Positions 15,614-23,623 of a stretch of 45,626 bases of DNA are shown here, one piece after another (position 1 is the stretch's first letter; every line of letters begins with the position of its first letter). The notes beneath the pieces were generated by a model. It did not search any database, was not told the origin of the DNA, and saw only the letters and a list, made by a program, of their open reading frames with translations. The position numbers and the translations under genes were made by a program. The stretch lies in the NCBI GenBank assembly GCA_905214345.1, contig CAJMLV010000023.1:1-45626 (forward strand), in the 5' to 3' direction. The DNA is from an uncultured bacterium. GTDB taxonomy: Bacteria > Bacillota > Clostridia > Oscillospirales > Ruminococcaceae.

Positions 15614-16597
15614 TTACAGGATGTACTGCCCCACTTTATACGAATCCAGATTGCCGCGCAGGAATTCGATGGTTTCGGCCAGGCCCTGCGCAAAAGTGTA
15701 CTTGGGCGCCCAGCCGGTCAGCTGGCGCAGCTGGGTGGAATCGCCCAGAAGACGGTTGACCTCGCTCTTTTCGGGGCGCAGGCGCTCGGCTTCGCAGACG
15801 ATCTTGGCGTTGGGGTTGATCTGGGCAATCAGCTCGTTGGCCAGGTCCCCGATGGAGTGTTCCACACCGGTGGCGATGTTCAGCTCCCGGCCGATGGCCT
15901 CCTCACAATCCGCAATGGCCATGAAGCCGGCGGCGGTATCCTTGACATAGTTGAAGTCACGGGTGGGGGTCAGGTTGCCCAGACGGATCTCGGTCTGACC
16001 AGCCAGCAGCTGGGTGATGATGGTGGGAATGATGGCGCGGCCGGACTGGCGCGGGCCGTAGGTGTTGAAGGGACGCACGATGGTCACCGGCAGGTTAAAG
16101 GAGCGGTAGAAGCTCTCGGCCAGGCGGTCGGCGCCGATCTTGGTGGCGGAATAGGGGCTCTGGCCCTGGAAGGGGTGCTTTTCGTCGATGGGCACATACT
16201 GGGCGGTGCCGTAGACCTCACTGGTGGAGGTGACCATGACGCGGACGGTGTCCAGCTCACGGGCGGCATTGAGCACGTTCAGGGTGCCCTTGATGTTGGT
16301 GTCCACATAGCTGTCCGGGCTGTGGTAAGAGAACGGGATGGCAATGAGGGCAGCCAGGTGGAACACCCGCTCCTGCCCGCGCATGGCAGTGCGCACGCCA
16401 TTGGGGTCACGGATGTCCCCCATGAAAATATCCATCTCGTTTTTGATCTCCGGCGGCAGGGTATCGATCCAGCCCAGGCTGCCGAAGGAGTTGTACAGGC
16501 AGAAGGCACGGACCTTCTCGCCCCGTTTGACCAGTTCCTCGGCCAGGTGGCTGCCGATAAAACCGTCGGCGCCGGTAACAAGAACAGTGTGGGACAT
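15614..16597 (-). CDS. NAD-dependent sugar-nucleotide 4,6-dehydratase, LegB-like
   Basis: 327-residue extended short-chain dehydrogenase. It starts MSHTVLVTGADGFIGSHL (NAD site), then VFHLAALIAIPFSYHSPDSY, TSTSEVYG, the catalytic SPYSATK (YxxxK) and VRPFNTYGPRQS. The HLAALIAIP-SYHSPDSYVDTN block is as I remember it for LegB-type UDP-GlcNAc 4,6-dehydratases of legionaminic-acid pathways; an epimerase or another dehydratase of the family is possible. AGGAG precedes the ATG at 16597; an open frame adds 11 residues upstream without support. First gene of the surface-glycan operon, with its own promoter. No other nonulosonic acid gene is in view, so the pathway is open. Confidence 0.85.
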   Translation of the reverse strand: MSHTVLVTGADGFIGSHLAEELVKRGEKVRAFCLYNSFGSLGWIDTLPPEIKNEMDIFMGDIRDPNGVRTAMRGQERVFHLAALIAIPFSYHSPDSYVDTNIKGTLNVLNAARELDTVRVMVTSTSEVYGTAQYVPIDEKHPFQGQSPYSATKIGADRLAESFYRSFNLPVTIVRPFNTYGPRQSGRAIIPTIITQLLAGQTEIRLGNLTPTRDFNYVKDTAAGFMAIADCEEAIGRELNIATGVEHSIGDLANELIAQINPNAKIVCEAERLRPEKSEVNRLLGDSTQLRQLTGWAPKYTFAQGLAETIEFLRGNLDSYKVGQYIL

Positions 16598-16668
16598 AGA
16601 AAAATCTCCTTTGTATGCAGGCGCGGGCACAGAGCGCCCGGCGCACAGATTCCAATATATTACAAAAT

Positions 16669-16697
16669 AGTATACCCGATTAAGCGCCCGATTTCAA
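16669..16697 (-). promoter_or_regulatory. promoter of the LegB-like/DUF2142/GT-C operon
   Basis: On the minus strand TTGAAA (16697-16692) and TATACT (16674-16669) stand 17 bases apart. It lies back to back with the plus-strand promoter at 16721-16749; the two -35 boxes are only 23 bases apart. The leader of about 65 bases can fold a GC hairpin (16621-16643). Confidence 0.75.
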
Positions 16698-16720
16698 CCT
16701 TGGAGCGGAATTTGCCCCAC

Positions 16721-16749
16721 TTGACACCCTTTTCCTTTTGCGATATAGT
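16721..16749 (+). promoter_or_regulatory. strong promoter of the CNNM/CorC-family gene
   Basis: Perfect TTGACA (16721-16726), 17-base spacer, TATAGT (16744-16749). RNA start near 16756, so the leader before the GTG at 16989 is about 230 bases. Confidence 0.8.
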
Positions 16750-16823
16750 TATAAATGCTATTATAAACAGCACCGGAGCGTTTGTGCCGCCCCTATTCTG
16801 AACCGAAAGGAACTTCATTTTTT

Positions 16824-16877
16824 ATGAACGCCGACGGCGACAGTAACCCGCGACAAAAAATGAATCAGAGAGAATAA
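16824..16877 (+). CDS. possible 17-residue leader peptide
   Basis: An ATG at 16824 opens a frame of 17 codons (MNADGDSNPRQKMNQRE) ending three bases before the terminator stem. AAAGGA lies about 13 bases upstream, longer than ideal. There is no run of one amino acid, so classical attenuation is not evident and chance is quite possible. Confidence 0.2.
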   Translation: MNADGDSNPRQKMNQRE

Positions 16878-16924
16878 CAAGGCAAAGCCTGTGCCCGCTG
16901 CGGCACCGGGCTCTGCCTTTTTTT
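16878..16924 (+). terminator. intrinsic terminator inside the leader of the CNNM/CorC gene
   Basis: GTGCC (16891-16895) pairs with GGCAC (16902-16906), AGCC with GGCT, and GGCA with TGCC, then seven T residues (16918-16924). It lies 65 bases before the start codon and about 125 bases after the RNA start, the position of an attenuator rather than of a gene end. Confidence 0.75.
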
Positions 16925-16988
16925 GCTGCACAAACTATCCATAGTCCATCCCCTTCCACCTTATTTTGAACAAAGGAGTGTTTCAACC

Positions 16989-18395
16989 GTGGAAAACCTT
17001 CCCGCCCAGATACTGCTGCAGGTGGTCTTTATCCTGCTCAACGCCTTTTTTGCTGGGTCCGAGATTGCCTTTTTGTCCCTTTCCCCCATCAAGCTGTCCA
17101 AGCAGGCGGAGGACGGCAACAAAACCGCCGCCGCTCTGCTGAAAGCAGTGGAAAACCCCAACAGCTTTCTTTCGGGCATCCAGGTAGCCATCACCCTGTC
17201 CGGCTTCCTCTCCGCCGCTTTCGGTACCGAAAACTTCTCCGGTTATCTGGATACCTTCATGATGGAGACCCTGGCTCTGCCCCTGCCCGCCGGGGTGGTT
17301 TCGGTGATCTCCACCGTGCTGGTCACCCTCATCATCTCCTTCTTCTCCATCGCCTTCGGCGAGATGGTACCCAAGCGGGTGGCCATGCAGAAGCCCATGC
17401 TCTTTGCCGTGCCCGCCATCAGCGTATTGCGGGTGGTGAGCGTGGTGTTTGCTCCCATGACCGCTCTGCTGGACCTGTGCACCAACGGTTCCCTGCGCCT
17501 GATGGGCATGAAGACCGAGGCCGACGACGGTGTTGCCAGCGAGGAAGACCTGCGCCTGATGGTGGAATCCAGCGGCGAGCAGGGCACCATCGACCAGGAT
17601 GAGCAGGAGTGGATCGAGAACGTCTTTGACTTTGGCGATACCACCGCCAGCAACGCCATGACCCCCGAACCGGAAGTGACCGCCTTCAGCCTGGAAGACA
17701 GCAACCAGGAGATCATGGAGACCATCCGCCGCACCGGCCTGAGCCGCTACCCCGTGTACGAAGAGGACATCAACGACATCTGCGGCATTCTGAACTCCCG
17801 TGATTTCCTGCTGAACCTGCAGGAGAAGTCCCCCCGCCCGCTGAAGGACCTGCTGCGCCCGGCTTATTTTGTACCGGAAACGGTGCATGCCGACCAGCTG
17901 TTCAAGGACATGCAGGCCCAGAAGCAGCATCTGGCCGTGGTGGTGGACGAATACGGCGGCACCGCAGGCATCATCACCATTGAGGACCTGCTGGAAGAGA
18001 TCGTGGGCGACATTTTTGATGAGTTCGACCCCGCCGAGCCCCAGGATCTGACCCAGGTGGGCGACGGCGTATGGCGGGTGTCCGGTTCCATGCGTGTGGA
18101 AGAGTTTGCCGAAGAGGTGGACTTTGATCTGCCGGAGGACCGGGAGTATGACACCGTGGCCGGTATGATCCTGAGCTGCCTGCCCAGCATTCCCGAGGAC
18201 GGCACCACCCCCACCGTCAAGGTATGCGGGCTGCAGTTCGACGTGCAAACCATCGAGGACCGCAAGATCCTGTGGGCCATCGTGCGCAAGATCACGCCGG
18301 AGCCCCCCGCTCCCACCGAGGAAGAGACCAAACGTTCCCGCCGCAAGCGGGACCGGGACAACCGCGGGGAAACGGAAGAATCCGGCGAAGAATAA
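16989..18395 (+). CDS. CNNM/CorC (DUF21-CBS-HlyC_CorC) family membrane transporter
   Basis: 468 residues. The DUF21/CNNM membrane domain (about 5-190) begins with LLQVVFILLNAFFAGSEIAFLSL and contains SGIQVAITLSGFLSAAFG and the conserved FGEMVPKR. A CBS pair follows (about 205-330, with AMTPEPEVTAFSLED and VVDEYGGTAGIITIEDLLEEIVGDI). The C-terminal CorC/HlyC domain (about 345-430) contains DLTQVGDGVWRVSGSM. The tail is charged (KRSRRKRDRDNRG). Family members handle Mg2+ or Na+ across the membrane; the old name hemolysin is misleading. The start is GTG at 16989, ten bases after AAAGGAG; the frame reaches 16923 only through the terminator. Regulated by the long leader before it. Confidence 0.93.
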   Translation: MENLPAQILLQVVFILLNAFFAGSEIAFLSLSPIKLSKQAEDGNKTAAALLKAVENPNSFLSGIQVAITLSGFLSAAFGTENFSGYLDTFMMETLALPLPAGVVSVISTVLVTLIISFFSIAFGEMVPKRVAMQKPMLFAVPAISVLRVVSVVFAPMTALLDLCTNGSLRLMGMKTEADDGVASEEDLRLMVESSGEQGTIDQDEQEWIENVFDFGDTTASNAMTPEPEVTAFSLEDSNQEIMETIRRTGLSRYPVYEEDINDICGILNSRDFLLNLQEKSPRPLKDLLRPAYFVPETVHADQLFKDMQAQKQHLAVVVDEYGGTAGIITIEDLLEEIVGDIFDEFDPAEPQDLTQVGDGVWRVSGSMRVEEFAEEVDFDLPEDREYDTVAGMILSCLPSIPEDGTTPTVKVCGLQFDVQTIEDRKILWAIVRKITPEPPAPTEEETKRSRRKRDRDNRGETEESGEE

Positions 18396-18398
18396 AAG

Positions 18399-18440
18399 AA
18401 GACCGCCCAGCAGTTTGCTTCTGCCGGGCGGTTCTTTTTG
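18399..18440. terminator. bidirectional terminator between the CNNM/CorC gene and kdgK
   Basis: A 15-pair stem with two mismatches (18399-18413 with 18421-18435) around TTTGCTT, followed by TTTTTG on the plus strand and a T-rich tail on the minus strand. It serves both convergent genes. Confidence 0.88.
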
Positions 18441-18450
18441 TATCAGTGCA

Positions 18451-19539
18451 TCAGCGCTTGATGTCGTAGTTCATGTTCATCAGGTTGCGGATGCTCTTCA
18501 CGTCATCGGTGATGTTGGCGTCGCCGTGGATGGTGTGCTTGATGGCACTGGAAGCCACCGCAAAGTTGACCATATCCATGGGGCGGTAGTTGTGGATCAT
18601 GGCATAGATCAGACCGCTGGCAAAGGCGTCGCCGCCGCCCACACGGTCCAGAATGTTGAAGGTGAAGAGCTTGCTCTCGAAGGTATGTCCTTCGTACCAC
18701 ATGAAGGCTTTCAGGCTGTTTTCGGAGCCGGAATGGGCATAGCGCACATGGCGGGCCAGGCACTTGATGTTGGGATACCGCTCAATGAAGCGCTGGAATA
18801 CCTCGTCCTGCTGCTCGTAGCTGGGCTGCAGGGGCACGCCGTCCTTCCAGTCACCCTTACTGGGGTCGCTCTCATCCTTCCACAGGTGATAAGGCTCAAT
18901 GCCAAACAGCACATCCACATAGGGCAGGCACTTGGTGCAGTAATCCCGGGCCTGTTCCCAGGTCCACAGGGTGCTGCGGAAGTTGCCGTCAAAGCTGACG
19001 GTCAGGCCCTTTTTCTTGGCGGCCTCCAGGCAGCGCAGCACAAAGTAAGCGCAGCTGTCGCCCAAAGCGGGGGTAATGCCGGACATGTGCAGCCAGTCGT
19101 ACCCTTCCAGCAGTTCGTCCACGTCCACCTTGCTCAGGTCATACTCGGTAACCGCGCTGTGTTTGCGGTCGTAGGTGACCTTGCTGGGACGGATGCCGTA
19201 GCCGGTTTCCAGATAATAGGTGCCCAGACGATGGGTGGGGGTTTCCTCGGGAGTGGAGAGGATCATGGGAGTGCAGTGCACGTCATTGGAACGCAGCCAG
19301 CGCACGGCGCTCTTGCCCAGAGAGTTGTTGGGCACCACGCTGAAGAAGGTGCTGTCCACCCCCAGGTTGGCCAAGGCCAGGGCAATGTTGGCTTCGCTGC
19401 CGCCGTAGCTGGCTTCGAAGCTGGTGGCCATGCGGATCTTTTCATAGTTGGGCGGGGTCAGGCGCAGCATGACCTCACCGATGGTGATAAACTTGGCCGG
19501 GCTTTGGTTATCCACCAGCAGGGGGTTATAGTTTTCCAT
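18451..19539 (-). CDS. kdgK: PfkB-family sugar kinase, 2-dehydro-3-deoxygluconokinase KdgK
   Basis: Phosphorylates 2-keto-3-deoxygluconate for the lower hexuronate/Entner-Doudoroff route. 362 residues, ribokinase fold. FITIGEVMLRLTPP and SYGGSEANIALALANLGVDSTFFSVV are the N-terminal substrate motifs, GLTVSFDGNFRSTLW is typical of KdgK rather than fructokinases, and ILDRVGGGDAFASGLIYA gives the catalytic GxGD near the C-terminus. GAGGGAATGT precedes the ATG at 19539. It has a promoter of its own (19593-19621). No kdgA, uxa or pectin genes are adjacent, so its partners are elsewhere. Confidence 0.92.
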   Translation of the reverse strand: MENYNPLLVDNQSPAKFITIGEVMLRLTPPNYEKIRMATSFEASYGGSEANIALALANLGVDSTFFSVVPNNSLGKSAVRWLRSNDVHCTPMILSTPEETPTHRLGTYYLETGYGIRPSKVTYDRKHSAVTEYDLSKVDVDELLEGYDWLHMSGITPALGDSCAYFVLRCLEAAKKKGLTVSFDGNFRSTLWTWEQARDYCTKCLPYVDVLFGIEPYHLWKDESDPSKGDWKDGVPLQPSYEQQDEVFQRFIERYPNIKCLARHVRYAHSGSENSLKAFMWYEGHTFESKLFTFNILDRVGGGDAFASGLIYAMIHNYRPMDMVNFAVASSAIKHTIHGDANITDDVKSIRNLMNMNYDIKR

Positions 19540-19592
19540 ACATTCCCTCGTTTCTGCCGGCACACGGGGGCCGGCTTTTGTTTGTTACCTTC

Positions 19593-19621
19593 ATTGTATT
19601 CGATTTTCCCGTAGATTTCAA
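19593..19621 (-). promoter_or_regulatory. promoter of kdgK
   Basis: On the minus strand TTGAAA (19621-19616) and TACAAT (19598-19593) with a 17-base spacer. The leader would be about 48 bases. No operator dyad stands out. Confidence 0.7.
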
Positions 19622-19699
19622 CGGAAAATTGCGTCCGAAACCACAAAAACCGTGCATTTTGACCCTGTTTCGACAAAATGTACACAGGGCGGGCAAAGC

Positions 19700-19728
19700 T
19701 TTACACCAAGGCGAAAAAAAGGTATAAT
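19700..19728 (+). promoter_or_regulatory. promoter of the MBOAT surface-polymer operon
   Basis: TTTACA (19700-19705), 17 bases, perfect TATAAT (19723-19728). RNA would start near 19735, about 40 bases before the ATG at 19775. Confidence 0.8.
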
Positions 19729-19774
19729 GTTATGATAATATGTCACTAATTCAGTGGGAAAGGAGCCCCCTTTC

Positions 19775-21271
19775 ATGGGCTTGCAAACCATCCAGTATAT
19801 CTTTTTCCTGGCCGTGGTGGCCGGGGTTTACCTGAACCTGCCCCGCCGCGCCCAGCCGTTTTTCCTGCTGGCAGCCTCCTGGGTGTTCTACGCCCTGGCT
19901 TCCGGTGGGTATCTGGCCGTGACTCTGGCCGTAGGTGCCTTCTCCTACCTGTGCGCCCAGGGCATCGCCTGGAAGGATGGTGCCCACAAGCGCGGGTTCG
20001 TCCGGCTGGGCGTCATCGGCAGTGTGGCCATTCTGGCTTTCTTCAAGTACTTCGGCTTTCTGGAAACGGTGCTGCCCCTGCCCTTCCAAGTGGTGATGCC
20101 CCTGGGCATCAGCTTTTACAGCTTCGCGGCCATCTCCTACATCATTGACGCCGGGCGCGGCGACTGTGAGGTGGAGCGCAATCCCCTGTACCACTTTTTG
20201 TTCCTCACCTTCTTCGGCACCGTGACCCAGGGGCCCATCCCCCGGGCAGGCTCGCTGATTCCCCAGTTGCGCGCCGAGCATCGCTTTGACGCCGAGCGCA
20301 CCGTGCGGGCCTTGCGGCTGTACGGCCTGGGACTTTTCAAGATGGTGGCTGTGTCCGACGTACTGGGCGTGCTGGTGGACGAAGTCTTCGGCTCCTGGCA
20401 GAATTACGGCGGACTCATGCTGGTACTGGCGGTGGTGTTCTATACCTTCCAGCTGTACTTCAACTTCAGCGGTTATTCCGAGCTGGCCCGGGCGACCGGC
20501 CTGCTGCTGGGTCTGGAACTGCCGGAAAACTTCAAGACGCCTTTCTTTGCCACCAACTTTTCCGGTTTCTGGAGCCGGTGGCATATCAGCTTTTCTTCCT
20601 GGCTGCAGGACTACCTCTTCATGCCTCTGGCCTGGGCGGACACCGAACGCCTGACCGGCGGCCGGCTGCGTCGCCTGCCCCCGGAAGTGTGTGTGTTCAT
20701 CGTGTTTTTTGTGTCCGGGTTCTGGCATGGCAGCACTTTGCCCTTTGTGGTGTGGGGCCTTTTGCAGGCACTGTACCGCGTGGGCGAAGAACTGCTCCAC
20801 CGCCGCCTGGGCAAACCCAAAAAGAAAGCGCCTGCCCGTGTGCTGTGGGGCAAGCGCGCCGGCGTCTTTGTTCTGTGGACGCTGAGCATGGTGTCCTTCC
20901 GCATGGGGTCCGGCAATCAGAGCGTGGCATCCTGTTTCGGCTATCTGGCCGGAATGGTGCAGGGGCTCTCCCCCGCCCGCTTTGCCTCCGAAGCCTATGC
21001 TGCCGTATACAACGGCTTTTATGCCAACGGCATCATGGTGGCGGGATACTATGCCTTTGCGGTGCTGACTCTGGCGCTGGCTCTCTTCCTTGACTGGCGG
21101 CGCTGCTTCGGCTTCAGGAACAAGCCCGCCGAGACCATGCTGGCCGCCGTGCCCGGCTGGCGGCGGCAGGTATTGTACCTGGCGCTGGTGGCCTGCATCC
21201 TGGTCGGCTACATTCTGCAGAACGGCGGGTTCGGCGGCGCGGCCGGCCTGGGCATGTATGCCGGGTACTGA
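19775..21271 (+). CDS. MBOAT-family O-acyltransferase (DltB/AlgI-like)
   Basis: 498 residues, many membrane helices. Family motifs are YFNFSGYSELARATGLLLG, NFSGFWSRWHISFSSWLQDYLF with the first conserved His270, and VSGFWHGSTLPFVVWGLLQAL with the essential His318. These enzymes transfer an acyl group across or out of the membrane to polysaccharide or teichoic polymer. The ATG at 19775 follows AAAGGAGC; an upstream GTG at 19754 lacks support. The next gene encodes an SGNH protein, so the pair works like AlgI-AlgJ/X or DltB-DltD, which finish the transfer outside. The donor and acceptor are not known; no dltA or dltC is present, so D-alanylation is less likely than acetylation. Confidence 0.93.
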   Translation: MGLQTIQYIFFLAVVAGVYLNLPRRAQPFFLLAASWVFYALASGGYLAVTLAVGAFSYLCAQGIAWKDGAHKRGFVRLGVIGSVAILAFFKYFGFLETVLPLPFQVVMPLGISFYSFAAISYIIDAGRGDCEVERNPLYHFLFLTFFGTVTQGPIPRAGSLIPQLRAEHRFDAERTVRALRLYGLGLFKMVAVSDVLGVLVDEVFGSWQNYGGLMLVLAVVFYTFQLYFNFSGYSELARATGLLLGLELPENFKTPFFATNFSGFWSRWHISFSSWLQDYLFMPLAWADTERLTGGRLRRLPPEVCVFIVFFVSGFWHGSTLPFVVWGLLQALYRVGEELLHRRLGKPKKKAPARVLWGKRAGVFVLWTLSMVSFRMGSGNQSVASCFGYLAGMVQGLSPARFASEAYAAVYNGFYANGIMVAGYYAFAVLTLALALFLDWRRCFGFRNKPAETMLAAVPGWRRQVLYLALVACILVGYILQNGGFGGAAGLGMYAGY

Positions 21272-22251
21272 TGATGACGAATAACAGAAAGGCGGGTGCC
21301 CACGGCATGCTGCATATCCTCAAGCGCCTGGCTCTGCTGCTGACGCCGGTATACCTGTGGCTGGCGTTTTTTGTGGCGTTTGAACCCAACAACTATTTCG
21401 GCCTGAAAGCCGATACCGATTCCTCCCAGCCGGTGGCCCGGGTGCGGGCATACCAGCAGGAGCCGGGCAACCGGCTGATCATCGGTGACAGCCGCCTGGC
21501 CCACTTCGACATGGACCTGGTGGCGGAAGTTTCCGGGCAGGAATGGCAGAATCTGGCCTTCGGCGGCGCCAGTCTGCGGGAAAGTCTGGACCTGGCCGAC
21601 TTCGTGCTGGATTCCGGCAATGAGGTGGAGGAGATCCTGTTCGAACTTTCCTTCTACACCGTCAATGCCAACTATGATACCGACCGTTTCTCCGCCCTGG
21701 AAGAAACGCTGAACAATCCCCTGGCCTACTGCCTGAACCTGGAATACAACGTCAACGCCCTGACCATGTTCATGAACACGGTGAACAATACCCCCGATAC
21801 CATCGAATCCGGGGACTGGGGCCCGGCGGATTACTTTGACGAGGAAGGCAATGCCATTCCTCTGCACTGGAAGCTGTACCAGTACCCCTCCCTCATCGAC
21901 AGCAAGTGCAGCAGCTGGTCGGTGAACGAGGAAGAGCTGCTGCGTCTGGGCGACCTGACCCGCCGCTGCAGTGAAGAAGGTGTGAAACTGACCATCGTAC
22001 TGCCCCCCATGGCAGAGATCGTCCGCACCGAAGTGTGCGAGAAATACGCCATTGACGAAAAGATGCAGGCCGACGTTCTGCCCCTGCTGCAGGAATGGAG
22101 CAACGATTACGGCTGCACTGTGCTGGACTACGAGTGGGGCGGCAGCTGCATCACCGATGACGATACCCAATTCTTTGACGGGTTCCATCTGGACGAAAAA
22201 TACGGTCTGCCGGACTGGACCCGGCAGCTGTTCACCGAAATGGGCGCCTGA
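21271..22251 (+). CDS. SGNH-hydrolase-like acyl transfer partner (DltD/AlgJ-type)
   Basis: 326 residues. One N-terminal membrane helix (about 18-38, ALLLTPVYLWLAFFVAFEP) anchors an outer SGNH domain. IIGDSRLAHFD puts the block-I Ser at 74, and FFDGFHLDEKYG supplies the Asp303-Gly-Phe-His306 dyad of block V, so the catalytic residues look intact. Such proteins take the acyl group delivered by the MBOAT protein and place it on the polymer. The start ATG at 21271 overlaps the MBOAT stop by one base; a second ATG at 21274 or 21307 is possible. Not classifiable by sequence alone to a substrate. Confidence 0.85.
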   Translation: MMTNNRKAGAHGMLHILKRLALLLTPVYLWLAFFVAFEPNNYFGLKADTDSSQPVARVRAYQQEPGNRLIIGDSRLAHFDMDLVAEVSGQEWQNLAFGGASLRESLDLADFVLDSGNEVEEILFELSFYTVNANYDTDRFSALEETLNNPLAYCLNLEYNVNALTMFMNTVNNTPDTIESGDWGPADYFDEEGNAIPLHWKLYQYPSLIDSKCSSWSVNEEELLRLGDLTRRCSEEGVKLTIVLPPMAEIVRTEVCEKYAIDEKMQADVLPLLQEWSNDYGCTVLDYEWGGSCITDDDTQFFDGFHLDEKYGLPDWTRQLFTEMGA

Positions 22252-22272
22252 TGCGCCGGTAAGGAAAGATTT

Positions 22273-23592
22273 ATGGCTTTGGATTTTCTGATTCTGTACG
22301 AACACACCGTGCGCGAATATGAGAGCGACCTGCTGCTGAAGCTGGAACTGGAACGCCGGGGCTACACCGCCGAGATCCGGCAGCTGCTGGACCCCAAGCA
22401 TCTGCGGCTGTTCGGCAAGGACAAGCCCGAGGTGCTGGTGGCCAGCTGCATGTATGACAACGAGGCCATCAACAGTCATGTGTACAACAACATCGGCCGC
22501 TGCGACAAGATCGTGAACCTGCACTGGGAACAGATGCTCTCCGACACCCAGGAGGAAGGCGACTGGTTCAACATGAACGGCAACGCCAAGCGCTGCGTGC
22601 AGACCTGCTGGGGCAAGCGCACCGCCGCCCGGCTGCAGGCCCACGGCATGGAAGCCAAGAACACCCCTGTGACCGGTGCGGTGATGATGGATTTTCTGCG
22701 CCCGGAATTCAAGGGCTATTTCAAGGATAAGTCTGCCTTGTGCCGGGAGTTCGGCCTGGATGAAAGCAAGCACCTGCACCTGTATATTTCCAGCTTCGGC
22801 TATGCCAGCATGTCCGACGACGAAGTGGCCGAGCTTTCCAGGATGGCAGGCACCGATTTCACCGGGTTTGCCCGCACCAACCGCATCTCCATGACCGAGA
22901 CCCTCAACTGGTTCGACCGGTATCTGGGGGAACACCCGGAAGTGGAACTGGTCTACCGCCGCCATCCCAGCGAATGGAACAGCCCCGCCCTGGATGAACT
23001 GGCCAAAAAGCGGCCCAATTTCCACGTGATCTTTGCGGACAGCGTAAAGCAGTGGATCGTGGCGGCAGATTCCATCTCCATCTGGATGAGCACCGCCATT
23101 GCGGAGGTGTACATAGCGGGCAAAAGCTGCCACATCCTGCGCCCCACCCCCATTGAGCACGAGTATGACCCGGTCATCTACAAGGGTGCCCGATATGTCA
23201 CCGACTATGAGGGTTTTGCTGCCGCCATGGCAGAGAGCGACCCGCCCTTCCCCATCGAGCGGGAAGTCATTGAAGGATATTTTGACCCCAGCGAGCGTCC
23301 CGCCTATCTGCGCATGGCGGATCTGTTGGAAGAGGTCTACCGCAACCCGCCCCGGGACAATCCCATGGGCGAAGGGTTCAAGCCCCATTTCAACCTGCTG
23401 AAGTTTGTGGCCCTGTGGGGCGTGCATATGCTCTACCGCCATGGCTGGGAACCCCGGAAGGTATTCGCCTTCTGCCCGCCGCTGGCCAACTTTGCCCAGC
23501 GCATCTACGGTTATGTGGACAAGGCCCACGTGACCCCCGAACAGGTGGAGGCCATGGCGGCCCGCATCCGCCCGTATGTGACCGCCCGCTGA
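22273..23592 (+). CDS. surface-carbohydrate biosynthesis protein, CDP-glycerol transferase-like fold
   Basis: 439 residues, no membrane helix or signal peptide, so a cytoplasmic or membrane-associated enzyme. The start MALDFLILYEHTVREYESDLLLKLEL and the later YRRHPSEWNSPALDEL and SISIWMSTAIAEVYIAGKS read like the C-terminal GT-B half of TagB/TagF-type or related surface-polysaccharide transferases, where HPxE and S/T residues bind the nucleotide. The exact family is uncertain. AAGGAAAG precedes the ATG. It sits between the acyltransferase pair and the flippase, 21 bases after the SGNH gene, which supports a role in the same polymer. Confidence 0.75.
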   Translation: MALDFLILYEHTVREYESDLLLKLELERRGYTAEIRQLLDPKHLRLFGKDKPEVLVASCMYDNEAINSHVYNNIGRCDKIVNLHWEQMLSDTQEEGDWFNMNGNAKRCVQTCWGKRTAARLQAHGMEAKNTPVTGAVMMDFLRPEFKGYFKDKSALCREFGLDESKHLHLYISSFGYASMSDDEVAELSRMAGTDFTGFARTNRISMTETLNWFDRYLGEHPEVELVYRRHPSEWNSPALDELAKKRPNFHVIFADSVKQWIVAADSISIWMSTAIAEVYIAGKSCHILRPTPIEHEYDPVIYKGARYVTDYEGFAAAMAESDPPFPIEREVIEGYFDPSERPAYLRMADLLEEVYRNPPRDNPMGEGFKPHFNLLKFVALWGVHMLYRHGWEPRKVFAFCPPLANFAQRIYGYVDKAHVTPEQVEAMAARIRPYVTAR

Positions 23593-23623
23593 CCGCCTAT
23601 TCCTTGCAGTAAAGGAGCCTATC

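Larger units (their letters stand above)
16756..16988 (+). promoter_or_regulatory. structured leader RNA with intrinsic terminator, candidate riboswitch or attenuator
   Basis: This stretch of over 230 bases has no full gene. A helix pairs GCGTTTGTG (16778-16786) with TATGAACGC (16823-16831) and encloses CCGAAAGG. A purine-rich single-stranded run follows, then the terminator hairpin at 16878-16924. GTGCCGC (16784-16790) is an exact complement of GCGGCAC (16900-16906) in the terminator, so the first helix and an antiterminator would be mutually exclusive. I do not match it to a known riboswitch class. The downstream gene points to a metal ion or sodium as the likely signal, which is inference. 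Confidence 0.5.
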
